A stretch of 64,000 bases of DNA from Amblyomma americanum (lineage: Eukaryota; Arthropoda; Arachnida; Ixodida; Ixodidae): assembly GCF_052857255.1 (NCBI RefSeq), contig NC_135497.1, forward strand, positions 192,113,485 through 192,177,484. Direction: 5' to 3'. A model generated the notes under the pieces. The model did not search any database. It was not told the origin of the DNA and saw only the letters and a program-made list of their open reading frames with translations. A program made the position numbers and the translations under genes. This document shows positions 46,203-58,865 of this stretch, piece by piece. Numbering within the stretch: position 1 is the stretch's first letter; each line of letters begins with the position of its first letter.

Positions 46203-47275
46203 GTTTATTTATTTATTTAGAATACCTACATCTCGTGAAGGCATTATTGTAGGGGGTTAAGTACATGGGGGTCACACAGTAGTAAAAAGTTCGCCATAAT
46301 GCGCATGAATACATCAGTTAACAACTACCAACACTAATATCAAAATTTCTGGAAAATGTAGAAAGAGCGCAATAACAATATCGAACAATGCAAATGAAAT
46401 GTATATGAACAGCGCACAGAATAGCGTAGGCTAAGAAATTATCATAATAATAAAACACTCATAAAAACTCATTGAATAAGGCTTTCGATAGAACGTTCAA
46501 TATCAGGCGCATCCATCACTTCGTTCGGGAGCTGGTTCCAGTCATTATTCGTGTTAGGAGAAAAGGAATATTCAACCGCATTAATGCAGAATTGATAAGG
46601 TATAATTTTGTTAGGACTGTCTCTCCTAGAGGAGACGTAATGCGGTTCCTTTATGTACAGTGCTTTGTCAATACCTGTTTTCTTCCTGTATATATTGTGA
46701 AGAAATTTTAATCTTACTATTTTTCTGCGCGACGAGAGTTTCTTCAAACCCGATCCTTCACATATTTCGGATCCTGTAACTGTAAAATTATAATTTCCTG
46801 TTACAAATCGTGCTGCTTGTTTCTGGACATGTTCTGTTTTAGCTATGAGGTTTTTGGTGTATGCATCCCACGTTACGCATGCATATTCTAAAATAGGCCT
46901 AATGCTAGTCAAAACAAGCTTGCTTTCAGTGATGGCGGAGAATGCTTAAAATTTCACTGGAAAAAATGGAGGAGATGGTAGGCTTTCGCGATAACTAAGT
47001 GAATATGATTGGACCGCTCAAGAGTTTCAGCGAACTTAACTTCGAGGTACTTAGCATGTTCTGTGGTTTGAAGTGCAATATTATTTACGTTATATGCACT
47101 GGGGAACTTTTTCTTAAGATCATTACCCATTCTGCCGTGCCCGTGAGCCAGCTTGAGATCAATGCGACTGTCGCGAAGTTTGCAGCAGACAGCCCCGAGG
47201 AAATTCGATTAGGAAATTCACACCGATTCAAACTGGTGCTTCAGGTAAGTGGCTGATATATGAGCATCTCGTCAG
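46203..47275 (-). pseudogene. CR1/L2-like LINE, 3' part with UTR
   Basis: The minus strand reads a decayed RT C-terminus: YLEVKFAETLERSNHIH near 47050, then after a stop RPILEYACVTWDAYTKN, KTEHVQKQAARFVTGNY, VRLKFLHNIYRKKTGI and NDWNQLPNEVM, with the stop at 46469. A 260-base AT-rich 3' UTR ends in tandem AAATA units at 46203-46225, the usual tail of these LINEs. It is 5'-truncated. The C-terminus resembles the fragment at 1-449 in layout but not closely in sequence. Confidence 0.8.
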
Positions 47276-49787
47276 CATGCAAATTTCATTCCTCTATACT
47301 TCAGGCTTGCTTACGCGATCGGCGGCAGAGTGACTTACGTCGCCGGTTCCGGGTAAACTTAACCGTCAAGCCATAGTAAGTTATAGAGCTGCCTTGTTTC
47401 TGCTACGGGAAGCAAAACCGGACACGCTTGACGCGTAAGATGCCGAGTTGGCCGTCAAGAGGCTGGACTCCCTGCCTTTACGCGTGATGTCAAGTGTACG
47501 GTGATAATCTGTGCAAGACTTCCGACAGCGCGTGAGTCACGGGAATCAAAGTGAAGCAACGTCCCAGTCACTATTGCGGCTTACCGAGAGAGATGCGACT
47601 TCGTCCGCGATCACGATAGTGTGTCTATAAATAGACTTCCGCTTGAATAGGCAGGAATCGGCGCGATATTTTTCTTTACGCGGCTATTGTGGAAGGCTTT
47701 TCCCGATGCCACATGTAATTTACACGCTGATAGCTGTATGAGGAACACATTCCAGAATTTATAGCGATCTGAGTTGATGAATGCATCGCTAATCCTAATG
47801 AGAAGTAAAAAAGAAAAACAAAGAGATCCAGAGCCGCTGCAGACTGAATGCGCGATTCCTGGATACGGACTTGGACGTAATGGTCTTTTTTATGCTAATT
47901 TTAAGCAAGCTAGTTAGAATTTTCGCAAATTCTCTGAGTGTTGTGGGTGTCTTGTAGCCAGCTTTTGAAACAGGAAACGATTATTTTACTCGTGAACAGG
48001 GGACCTCGAAAGTGGCATGCATAGTACAGACATATCAGACAATTTGAGCAGCACGAAAAAAGTGCTGTGCCACTCTTATTCGCCTGTGTGAAGTCTTACG
48101 GCACTTAGGCAGGTTTCTCGGGGAAAATATAATGCTGTAAATATGCGTGCAGTATACCATTCTTAGGCTGGTTACTGCGGCCATAAATTGAGGACGACCA
48201 GTGCTGTCGTGAATTTCTTTCTTAGCATAGAGCTGAAAGGCTTTGCTTACGAATTCAGGCCTACGATTCAAAACTGAAATGTTCGCTGGCAAAAAACCTC
48301 TTGCGTGCTTAAGGACTCGCAATCGAGGCACTGCATTTCCGCAGGCGTTCGAAAAAGGCAATGCTCTGCAAAATAACTTTAAAACTTGAGGCTCTTGGCT
48401 GAAGGTATAAATAGCGTTGACTGAGCTTTCATGCAAAATAAGCATGTGAAACATGCATGCGCGAGTAACTATGATATAGTATAGGTGACTAGAGAGGTGG
48501 GCTTATAGGTCGTTGTCTGTAGGGCACTTGATGTAGAGACTTCGGAGGCCAACTGAAAGGTAAATGAGATAAAAAGAACAAACATATTCCATGACAAGGG
48601 TAATTTTGAAAAAGATACGGTGTAAAAAGGGGCATCTGTAAATTCTACATACTGAAATATCATTCTGTGCATCTTTCTTTTTTAATCTGCTGTAACAAAA
48701 TGCATTAAAACAAAAAGGCATGAAAGAAAACAAAGTGAAGCGATTAATTATGAGCCCTTGCCAGTGAACGAAATGTTAGCTGCTGAAATATTAGCCGCTT
48801 GCTTTGTAGTGCCTTGAGTTCAATGAATTGTGCACCAAGCCGAATTTAACACTTGACTGTGTTGATGACACTGAAACAAAGGTAAATAGCCGTGCTTTTC
48901 GCAATGCCCTGACTCACCCACAAGATCAGGAAACATTCGTCCGTCACATCAGAAGAGTTTGGTCTATTAACACTAGAGGAAGAATTTCCTCCAAACCTAG
49001 GACGATGGAACCAACTTCGCCATTTCAGGCGTAGTGTACAAGGGAATGCGGAAAGACACCAATCGGTGAATCTCTCAGTTTCTGTGAGCCCTTTTTATTC
49101 TGCGAAGAGCTATTCCGACGAGCAAGGCTATGGGCTTAACAAGTACAATACGAAGTGCGCGTACAATGATTTCTGTGGACACTGTTTGCGTGGCAAGGTA
49201 GACCACTCCTTTTCTATTTGTGTTCACTTTACATGTATCTTGTTAACGTTTGCCACAGGGAGTGTCTGTACACGCTTTCAGCGCTGAAGTATTTTCTCAC
49301 GAGCCACAGAGAAGAAAAACTTGCCACTTTTTGAAATTTACGTCATGAACATCCGCTTGTTTGGCACTTATTGCGGCCGATGTTTCCAGCGCGGCAGTAG
49401 ATGCGTTTCCTCTCTGATTAGCACTGCGAGTGTCAATCATGCGGCGTTCACACTTATCGGGTATAGTAGTGCAGCGTGTTTTCGGGTCGTGTTCGGCAAC
49501 CGCCATAATGTGTAGCTTGTCTCGCTCAGATGTTTTTGTCACTCTCTAGCTCTGCAATACGCCGTTCTATCATCCCTCTCTTCAACTTTTTTGTTCAGTG
49601 GAAAGGGAAGCGGAGAGGAATCTCGCCTGGAGCAGTGTGTGCACTCTAAGACGTGCATGCTCTGATTTCACTAAGTTTTTCTTGCCCTGAAGCTTGCGAC
49701 ATGCATCGCAAAGTTTGCCACTTCATAGAGGGCCTATTACCCGGATGTAGTCTGCCCTCTTTTACAATTTTCTCTTTTTCCCCCTTT
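47276..49787. other. No gene recognised
   Basis: AT-rich. The minus ORF 48035-48454 (139 codons) has no domain and AT-ending codons. No repeat structure was identified. Confidence 0.35.
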
Positions 49788-49949
49788 TTATGCCAGTGTC
49801 TCGTCTGCGCGCCGTGTCCTCCGGTCGCCTTCCAGCGTGGCGCTGAAGTGATTGTCGTCTGCTTCGCCGCCGACAATGTCATCGTCTGCGCTGTTAACCG
49901 CTTGGCCGCCAGTGCTGTTGCCTGCGCCGCAGTTGGCTCTAGCATGTCG
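49788..49949 (-). CDS. Cryptic Gly/Asp-rich terminal exon candidate
   Basis: On the minus strand, after the acceptor-like CTCTGCGTGACAG (AG at 49951-49950), 53 codons ending almost all in C or G run to TAA at 49790-49788. They include CGAGNSTGGQAVNSADDDIV, then GGEADDNHFSATLEGDRRTR. It contains one NST sequon and an acidic segment. It has no ATG and is visible only as an exon. A competing minus-strand frame from ATG 49945 is also open. Identity is unknown, and it may be part of a transposon. Confidence 0.3.
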   Translation of the reverse strand, partial: RHARANCGAGNSTGGQAVNSADDDIVGGEADDNHFSATLEGDRRTRRADETLA

Positions 49950-51400
49950 CTGTCACGCAGAGATTCGGTGATGAGCGAGTTGCTCTTTTCCTATGGGAGG
50001 AAAAAAGACCCTGACAGCGGCCGGAAGCTGCCGGACAGCCGGAAGTCGCTCCGAGCATGATGCTGCGGGGTCGCCGGGCCAGCGTTCCCTCTCCCTTCTC
50101 CATTTTCTCGCCGAACAAGAAGCAGAATGTCGTCCAAGGCACGAGGAAAAGGCGCACGAAGGGGGTTGCAGAAGAGATGGGGAGAAGGGGCACTCATTTC
50201 CAGGCGGCGTGATACTTTTACCCGACGCTCCTTTTGTTTGTGGGCGATTCTGTGCAGTCCTTTTGTCGCCGCTTGGCTGGCGGTCGGCAGGGGTTGGCGA
50301 GCTTGACCATTGTCCGCTTCGCTAGGCACGAGCCAGTGGGAAGCGGCAAATGTTTTGGGGAAGCGGCTCTGAAAAGACGCGCGGCCTCCCTTCCCGTTGT
50401 CCTCTCGAACTATTGCTAGGCGCGCTGGAGTCTGTCGTACTTAGTTACCCCTTCCCCTTCTTTTTCTCCCTCTCCGAGCGCGCCCCTTTTTGTGACGGCG
50501 GATCGCGCGGCCGACCTCTCGCTTGCAGACAAAACATGAACAAATCTGAGAGAGAAAGGCTTTGCTACGCCAGCGTGCTTGAAGTCGTGGGTAGCTTTGT
50601 GGAACTTGCTCAATCTCGTATCCTCTTTTACTTGTCGCTTTTCTTCTGCGCCAGTAACGCCGATGATAAACACTCTCAGTGAGATGCGAAAGGATCTCGA
50701 CGCCATTACGGATCTGTTTCTGTACGTTAATCCGGCTTTGTGCCTTGCCTCTCAGCAGCAATATTCCTAGAGTCATTCCTCTCTGTGAAAAAAATCATTT
50801 TCTCTTGTTTTGGTTCCGTCCGAATTTACGTACGCCGTAGACATTGTCAAGACCTCTGGCGCAAGTTTTCCTTTCAAGGATTGCGAGGAAGCCACATGTT
50901 CAATCATGTGTCCTAAAGCAGCTCTACCTAGCTGTTACATATCTGCAATAATAAGCAAAGTGCATGAGTACGTGGAAAGGTCGCTGTCAACAGCTACGTC
51001 TTGGCGGCGCTCAACATTCAAAATTTGCTCCTCGCTGTGCGTTGTAGTACCCTCCTCGTGTTCTTCCTTCGTTTCGATGAGCTGTTGATGCGAGCGTCGA
51101 CGGCGGTTGAGATGGCTGCAACCCATGAGGCGTTTCATTTAATCTGCTTGCAGCCATCTTCAGAATGATCCTACTGTTATCAGAGGCTAGAAAACGGGTC
51201 ATGGTTGCATCTTTACTAAAGGTAAGCAAAAGTGCCACCGTGCTAACTTCTTCTTTATCGGGCAAGTACACCTTGCTGAACCGAGGCCGTTTCCTGGCCC
51301 TATAATCGCCAAGAAGAACCACATCTAACACAATGTTTGTCATCCCCGGACTTCGCACAGCCCGGCTCGATTTGAAGGTGATTAGTTCAGTCTTACAGCC
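49950..51400. other. No firm gene; CpG-rich 49.95-50.56 kb
   Basis: GC-rich DNA with overlapping ORFs on both strands (for example 49991-50329 minus, 49993-50325 plus). None has a domain, and the opposed frames cancel each other as evidence. Confidence 0.3.
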
Positions 51401-51625
51401 CCGCTGCGGTGGCTCAGTTGCTAACGGGCTCGGCAGTTAAGTCTGAGGACGCGGGTTTGATCCCCGCCGCGGCGTTTTGATGGAGTTGAAACGTAAGGCG
51501 CCCGTGTACCGTGCGATGTCAGCACGCGTTAAAAAAAACCCACATGGTTTAAATTAGTCCGAGGCCTTCCACTACTGCGTCCTTCATAACCCATGTCACT
51601 TGGGGGCCGATGAACCCCCACACAG
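51401..51625 (+). mobile_element. tRNA-derived SINE (plus)
   Basis: It starts CCCCGCTGCGGTGGCTCAGT (A box), with the B box GGTTTGATCCCCGCCGCGGC, then CGCCCGTGTACCGTGCGATG as in the body of the copy at 45508-45742 read on the opposite strand. It runs on through CCATGTCACTTGGGGGCCGA. No target duplication was recognised, so the 3' end is approximate. Confidence 0.75.
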
Positions 51626-53289
51626 CACAATCTATACTACTTTAGGTTTCACCTACTCGGGCTAAACTCCTCTAACGCAGTATGTGTTCACAAGAAGGCT
51701 GGAAGGAACACAAGAGCTTACATATCCGCTATCCTACATCGTCATGCAACGTCAGGAAAAATATATTGATCCGTTTTGGGCGAAACGAACGCGACAATCT
51801 TCAAATCGGGCGAGTCTTACCAGTCTCCCATACTTTTCATCTTCCAGCTAGGAGAGATAAGAAAGCCATAGCTGCACCGCACCTTGACACCATATTGGCC
51901 TTGAAGGTTTTGCGATACTCCTTGCAAAACTGGCGTCAATTGACGTCATAAGCACGCATTTATTGTGTGACGGTACTTTTGGTGGAATTAGTGCCCACAT
52001 CATGCCATGTGCTAGCATACGGCCGCGGAGAGTTTCAACCGCGGCTTGCGCAGAATAATTGTGAGAAGTGCTGCGACGTGGCTGCGTCGGGAGCGGCGGC
52101 CCACAAGGGTGGGGGGGGGGGGGGGGGGAGGGGGGGGAGGGGGAAGGGCTACATGCGCATCTGTATCTAATATATTTTCCCGCAATCCATCGGGTCTTCG
52201 CTCGAGGAAAGCCGGTCTTGGACAAACAGGTGCAGGATTCCCTTTGCAAAAATGGCTGACAAGGATGCCTGGTACATACGCTCTATGTTGCTGACGAAAT
52301 GCGCTTCCCGGGCTGCATTTTTGCCGCGTAAATTGAACAACAGATGGAAGGCATGCCCCACTCCGCGAGTAAACATTTCAGCAAGGGAACCTGCCTCCGT
52401 CTATCGTTCGCTGAGACCAACACACGTCCTCTTGTCGAGATGTTGGCTAGCGGACTGAAGCTTCCGACCATCACAGTGTCGATTTTTTGTTGTCATAAAT
52501 TTAATTTTCCTGCCCTCTCTCATCCGTGGACCTCTTTTCCGCGCGTAACACCCTGCCGCCAAAATGACACTTCATGAGGAGAAGTGTGCTCGTCCCAAGT
52601 AGCGCAAAATTTTGCCCGTCTGACGCCCGTATTAGCGAGCTTTGATCCAACAACAGAGTCCTTCTCCACAATCAGCCCTCATTCTTCATTTTGGAATCCC
52701 TCTTTTCGAGGCAAAATAAAAAAAAACGAATAAAAAGTGGTGAGGGAATGCCTGCCCCAGCATAGCTATCACCGGCTCAAAGCAGTCGAAATAAACGAAC
52801 AGGGGCTAAAAAAATAGAATATGAAATAAAACGTCAGTTAGGAAAAAAAAAGGAGAGCACGGTATGCCTTGAATGAAAATTCAAAGCGAGGGCCTGGAGG
52901 GACGCAAAAGTTGTTGGCTGAAGCAGATAGTGAAAGCTATAGGTGGCAGGTAGCAGGCATACAGTGAAGAAAAATAAGAAAAAAACGCGGTAAAAGATAG
53001 TGGCATGAAGCTGCAAAGGAAATGAGATGACAGGTTAGGTTCTAGAAAAGTAAGATCAGCTCAAACCACGCGCAAAGCGAAAAAACAAAAGAGAGCAGGA
53101 GAAGGAAGGTAGGAAGGAAACAAAGAAATAACCAGCGGGGAATAGAGCGGGGATAGATAGACAGTGAGGCACTGGGCTACACGGAAAAGCAGGCGCCACG
53201 CCCTTCTACCTGGGTATGTGGGCCCTCCGACATAAGACTAATAGCCTGACAGAATTGTGAAGAAGGTAAAAGAACCAGATATAGAACAA
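51626..53289. other. No gene recognised
   Basis: Contains a G-run at about 52110-52143 and an A/G-rich plus strand at 52720-53120. The latter may be the 3' UTR of the LINE that follows. The small ORFs are unconvincing. Confidence 0.35.
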
Positions 53290-56200
53290 AAAACTATATG
53301 CCAGCTGAAGGAGTGACATGACGGTGAGATTCTGGCAGTGTGCTACTCACAATGACAGCTATCTGTGTAATCATAGGGCATGCATGCGAATGACTAAGGA
53401 GCTGCAAATCGTTCGCACCAGAATACATGGACAGGGTGCAATGGACTTTACTAGCAGTATGTGACGTGATAGCATAGTTATCAAGGTAATGCGATGTAGT
53501 ATCACAAAGAGGCACAAAGAGACGTTTATATTTTGATTGTAGTCTCAAACGATGAAATTAGAAAGGAAATCACCGTGGCCTGTTTTGAAATAAACCATGG
53601 CTTTCGACGAAAGGAAGGATGATGGAATGTGAGTAACATTGAGAACCCAGCGGTAAAGTTCAGTGTCACTGTGAGAGGAATTCCATTGTTCAGGCTATTG
53701 TCTAGAGACAGAAGCTGCAAAAGCGGTCCGGACACAGCGGCCGGAAAACTGAGAGGAGCTCGAAAGTCCAAGGCGTGGGATTTCCGCAAGTTGCCGGTGA
53801 CCCAGGAGGTTAAAGAGACGAATCGTATGCAGTTTGGAGTAAAGTTGTTTGATTTTAGCACTGCTGGGGATAGACACCTGGATACGAAAAAGAGAAACGA
53901 GCAAGGGCGAACGTTCAGAGTATAGAAAAAATAACAGGAAAGAATGGACGAAGATGCAGGATGTATTGGAGTGCTTCTGTGAGGTCCAGATACTCAGCCC
54001 CAAAGCGCTCGTAACAGTGCTGAGAAAAAATTTGCCTTCTTCGATAAGACGGCCTGATGGATCAAAGACTACAAATGCTGCTCCCGCTGAGAAAGTGGTG
54101 TAGGCGCCATCGGAAAAAAATGTGGAAGACACGCTGATTGGTGATACCAGCGGCCGCGGCAGGAGTAAGGCGCTTATGTGACAATCGTCAAACAGTGGAG
54201 AGATGATGATCCGATTTGTCTTATGGCATCTGGACATCAGCACGGTGAAAAGAACAAGAACCACAGGCGACAGGTTCTTTTAAACAGGAAAGGCGGAATT
54301 CTGCATCGAGATTGGCAAATTCAATGTAAAGCGGAGGAGCAGCCGCCAGAACGTGCAACGCAGCCGTCCGTCTAGTGGAATATGCGGCAGTAGGAGCTAA
54401 CAGGTAAATGCGCTGGACGGAGAAGAGAAGTTCGCGGGCACACGTCCCAGGAGACTGAGACAACCAGAAAGGAGAGGCATGTGCAATAGGCGGAAGAAAA
54501 ATTTGAGGATAAAGCAAACGAGGGAGAGAGGGTGAAACCCAATAATGCATACGAAGAAAACCTGCAAGCTCGGCAGTCAGCAACTCCACTTTGCCGCGTA
54601 ACCAGAGGAGGTGGTAATCGAAGGTTGGTTTAGAATCAAAATAGACGCCGAGAATCCGAATAGAAGACTGAAAGAGAATCGGTGTACCTTGGAAGCGAAC
54701 AGTACGCTTGGGACGGTTCATGGGAGTACCATTAGGAAATTTCAGACAGCAGGTTTTAGTGGGACTAATTTGGACCTTAGCATTGGATGCCCGTCGGATG
54801 ATACGATTTAGAAGATCATTATCTGTTTGCTCCAAAACTCCCCGTGAAGCACCTAGGGTCTAGAGAATCACGTCGTCGGCATAGGCCTGTATGAGAACTG
54901 AAAATGGCAGAGGGAGATAAAGCAGTACGTAAATTACAATGATCCAGACAAGTAGCCAAGAGGTCCCCTCTGTGGGCTACCTAAGGTCGGATAAGCAACA
55001 ACCTCACCTTCCTTGATAGTTAAAGCGGCCTCACAACTTTGTAAAATGTCCGTAGAAGGTGATACAGACTTGAAGGACAGTGATGCGAGCGTAAGAAGAG
55101 CAGCACCAAAGGATGCCAGAAAGAATCAAAGGCGCCCTTGAAATAAAGTGAGATGAGGAACACCGGCATACCTTGAGCCCGGAAATGAACAAGACAGTGC
55201 TAAAGTGTTGAAAGAGAGTGGGTAGCAGATCTGGAATGCGTGAAACCAAATTGAGAGTGGTGCAGAAGTTTATGACTATTCAAAAAAATAGTAAATACGA
55301 GGATGACGCAACTTCTCAAGGACCTTGCCAAAAATTTATTTCACACAGATTGGTCGACAAGATGACGGATCCGCTGATTGTGACCGCGTCGTCAACAACG
55401 CGGAAGTATCCAAGTCGCAACACTGAGTTGAAGATAGAATGAGAGAATGAAGGGTGAGCGCAAAAGAATTTGATAATGAGCCCCGCTCTAATATTATCCG
55501 GCGCGTGAGCTGTACCAAGACGAAGCGACTGAATATCTTCAATTTCCAAAGAAGAGAAAGGAGCGTCATCTACTGAATGAGTATACAGAGTGTTTACTAA
55601 GACTGGCAAGAACGCGTGACAAAGTCTGTCATAGGATATATCATCCCGAGCAGCCTGGGTTGTTAGGAGGTGCGACGCTGACTGAAGAGTGTCAGTGAAG
55701 AAAGAACCACTCGGAAGGCGTAGAGGTGGGAGAATTACTGCTGGACAGATTTACCAAACACAGTGCGGAAAAGTGCACCAAAGGGATTCTTAGAGTAGGA
55801 CCAAAGCGCAATGTGTTGTTGGTACGTTCGATGACTGGCGCAATACTGATGCTTAAATAGCTTGGAAAGCGGGCATGAAGTACGTTGAAAACGCCAGCGC
55901 ATGACACGAGTGCGGCGCCGTTCCACCGCTAGTTCAGGTGTCCACCAATTATTACTGGTTCCAGAGGGAGCATTTTTGACTGCTCGCTGATGACGTGTAA
56001 GATCGCGGTCAAAGAATCGGTAAAACGCATCAAGGCAGACGTCAAGGGCAGAAGAGCAGCGAAAGTCCACGCCCTGAATGTGGTCAAACCAGGGGGCCGT
56101 CGCCAAGTAACTGATCAGTCATGGTTTGCCCGCCACAGTGAGTCTGACGTGATTAACGTACGGGAAAGACACTATGATGTTTAAGGTTAGTCTGAAAAAA

Positions 56201-58060
56201 AATTACAGGGGCCATGAGGAACAGGTAGAAAGAGCCTGGTTAAATGAAAACTCAACAAAGTGGGACTGTTGCCACACATAGGGACAAGAGACCACGCAAG
56301 ACAGACGACGACTGGGTTGTGTGAAAGATGCCTAAAACAAGTAGCAACACTCGGAGAGCAAAGCCAGAAAGGAGGCAGCAACTTTGAGGGAAAAAAAACA
56401 GAGAAAAGTAAAACAAGAAAATGCCCCCCGATTACCAATAGGTTAGGCCGCCGTGCCATAGCAGCCAGTTGTAAACAAAAAGAAAGAAGGAATGGACACT
56501 GCAGTTTGAACAGAAGAGATGCGGTGAGCAGTTTCATCGTCCATAATTAGAGTGGCCGCGTATGCACTCGAGCCGTGCCCGAAGAACAGGGCAATGGAGA
56601 TATCTCGTAGAATGAGAAGACTCGCTACGCGAGTGCCGGCATTCTGCACACGACACCACCGAGTCTCCAAAACGGACAGAGCAAGAATCAGCCAAATGAC
56701 ACCTGCCGCACTTAGTGCAAAGCGTCTTAGTAGGGTCATTAATGAATGAGCAAGCGCGACGACAGTGACCGTAAGAGGCGCAAAATGTGCACATTGCAAC
56801 AGGAAGGTTCTCAGAAACATGCATTGCCATCCAGCCAATGGCGATACGAGGTCGAGACATTAGTTTTTGGCAGTCCGAAGGGGAAGCCGCCAAACATGAA
56901 ACAGCTTCCCCACGTTCCCAATAGGAGACCCAGATCTGACACGTGTTCGAGTTAAGGCTAAGATCCGCGTTTCGGGTATGAAGGGCTTCAACCTAAGAAG
57001 CTGCCTGAGCATCGGGGTCAATTGCGCAAATGAGAACTTCTGGGTTCCTTTTTTTCAGCAACAGGCGTATTCATCGCGGCATATGTCATAGGATTTCCCT
57101 CGACCGCGGTTTTCAACTTGTCAACCGAGCTACGATCTGGAGCCAGTACTGTGACACCAAGACGAGTATGATGTGATGCAACGCCACCGGACGAATAACT
57201 GCGGAGGTTGGATCAATATTCTGCTTCAGGACCGAATTACATCCCGTGCTGCCGTCGGTGCTGGAGCACTAGGTTAAAAAACCTACAAAGCAAGTCACTT
57301 GAGGGGCTGGTACGGTGGCGGAAGGCATCAAAGTGTCAGTACCAGAGCGAACAAGGGAATCCCGTGCAGCTAATGCCTAGGAGAACGGCGACGCTACAGC
57401 ACCGGCAGTAGTGTAGTAACCAACATGACTAAATGGGCTCTAATAATAGCATTTTCACGCTAAACAGCACAGAACATGTCCGCGAGGGTTTCACTCCGAC
57501 CGCACTCTTTCGCAACGTCCGCTCGAAAGTCCGCACACTAACGAGATAAGCCTCCAATGAGAGTAAGCAGCGCACCGCGCGTGACAGAAAAAGTATACTT
57601 CAGACTGAGAGTCATTAAGGATGCCAGCTGCAGCGGTCTGGACGTGCTCAGCCAGATCTAAAGGGCGCACGTTACTAGTATGCAGAGGAGAACGTATATC
57701 ACCTAGTGGCATATCAACACCGCACGTACCCGAAGCATCGGCGGCAGAATCACTGCTCCCAGCAACCGTGGCTGATACGAGGCTCCGGCGAGGCCGAACC
57801 ACAGCCATCCAGGCACTCTCCAGGACGCGGGGTCAGAGGTTGATCGGCAGACATGCCGTCGACGTGGTCGCCATCTCTGGTGAAAAGCCAGGCTCTTCAC
57901 GGGGGCACAAGGCGTCAGGTGGCAGAGATCCCACCATAAGTAGCTGCGGATTAGTCATGGCGGACCGAGGCAGAAGCCGCCATGGCAGTCCGAAGAGTCG
58001 GCCAAAGCACCAGGCAAATCTAGAGAGGACCACCGGGCGAAGTCCTCCAGGCTAGTCAAA
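53290..58060 (-). pseudogene. Decayed I/R1-like LINE with RNase H
   Basis: Read 5' to 3' on the minus strand: ORF1-like frames from about 57958 (MTNPQLLMVGSLPPDALC); three zinc knuckles at 56893-56534 (CTFCASYGHCRRAC, CTKCGRCHLADSC, CAEC...HCPVL); a shortened endonuclease region; an EN-RT linker at 56106-55735 (NNWWTPELAVERRR); RT from 55609 with the catalytic YADD at 54883-54872 and more RT at 54835-54221 (AKVQISPTKTCCLKFPNG, IRILGVYFDSK); RNase H with SDGAYTTFSAGAAFVVF from 54111. Frames are broken many times. The gag-type knuckles plus RNase H suggest the I or related clade. Ends are approximate. Confidence 0.8.
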
Positions 58061-58535
58061 TCCTGGAATGGTAAGAATAACCCCTGAATGGAAAACGCGC
58101 GCCTGGGTCAAACACAAATTTGAAAGCAAGGAAAAAAAACAGAGCCCAAGCAGCCACCGAAGGATACACCGCGAGGAAAAAGGAAAAGAGAACGTCGCCA
58201 AGAACCGGCAAGGGACGGGAGAGAGAGATTTTACGTATACAGCGTTGACTGACAAAAGCGCCTTCACCAGGAAATCGCCTTACCTATAAGGGAAAATATT
58301 TTTGCACAAGGCGCTGCAGCTTACAGTTATATGAACGGTTTAGTGCAGCCCTGCTGTCAATCAGCAGAATACTGGCTTCGCGTCGTATACTGCGTACTGC
58401 ACTGCAGTCACGTCTATGATGGTGGAGGGAGCGAGCTGTTCCTCCACTTACACGTGATGCAGGAACTAAAAGAAAACGTTTTGGTATAACTTCACCTTTA
58501 CGCCATGCCATCTTAATACAATCGAGCCGGATATG
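58061..58535. other. LINE 5' flank, no gene
   Basis: Short ORFs only. The sequence up to the SINE target site at 58525-58535 shows nothing recognisable. Confidence 0.35.
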
Positions 58536-58854
58536 AAAAATGAAAGTGAAAATTGGTTTTGAGTAAAAGAAATGGGGCAGTAACTGTCTCACTTATCTCG
58601 GCGGACACCCGAATCGGTCGTCAGGAAGGGATAAAGGAGGGAGTCAAAGAAGAAAGGAAGAAAGAGATGTCGTAGTGGAGGGCTCCGGAATAACTTCGAC
58701 CACCTGGGGATCTTTAACGTGCACTGACATCGCACAGCACACGGGCGCCTTTGCTTTTTGCCTCCATCGAAACGCGGCCGCCACGTTCAGGTTCAAACCC
58801 GGGTACTCCGGCTCAGTAACCGAGCGGCCTAACCACTGAGCCACCGCGGCTGGT
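58536..58854 (-). mobile_element. tRNA-derived SINE with exact target duplication
   Basis: An 11-base duplication, AGCCGGATATG, flanks the element at 58525-58535 and 58855-58865. The minus strand starts ACCAGCCGCGGTGGCTCAGT (A box), with the B box GGTTTGAACCTGAACG, then the shared body (GTGCACGTTAAAGATCCCC). The 3' part contains AGAAGAAAGGAAGAAAGAGA on the plus strand and TTATCTCGGCGGACACCCGA. It is a complete, longer relative of 45508-45742. Confidence 0.88.
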
Positions 58855-58865
58855 AGCCGGATATG

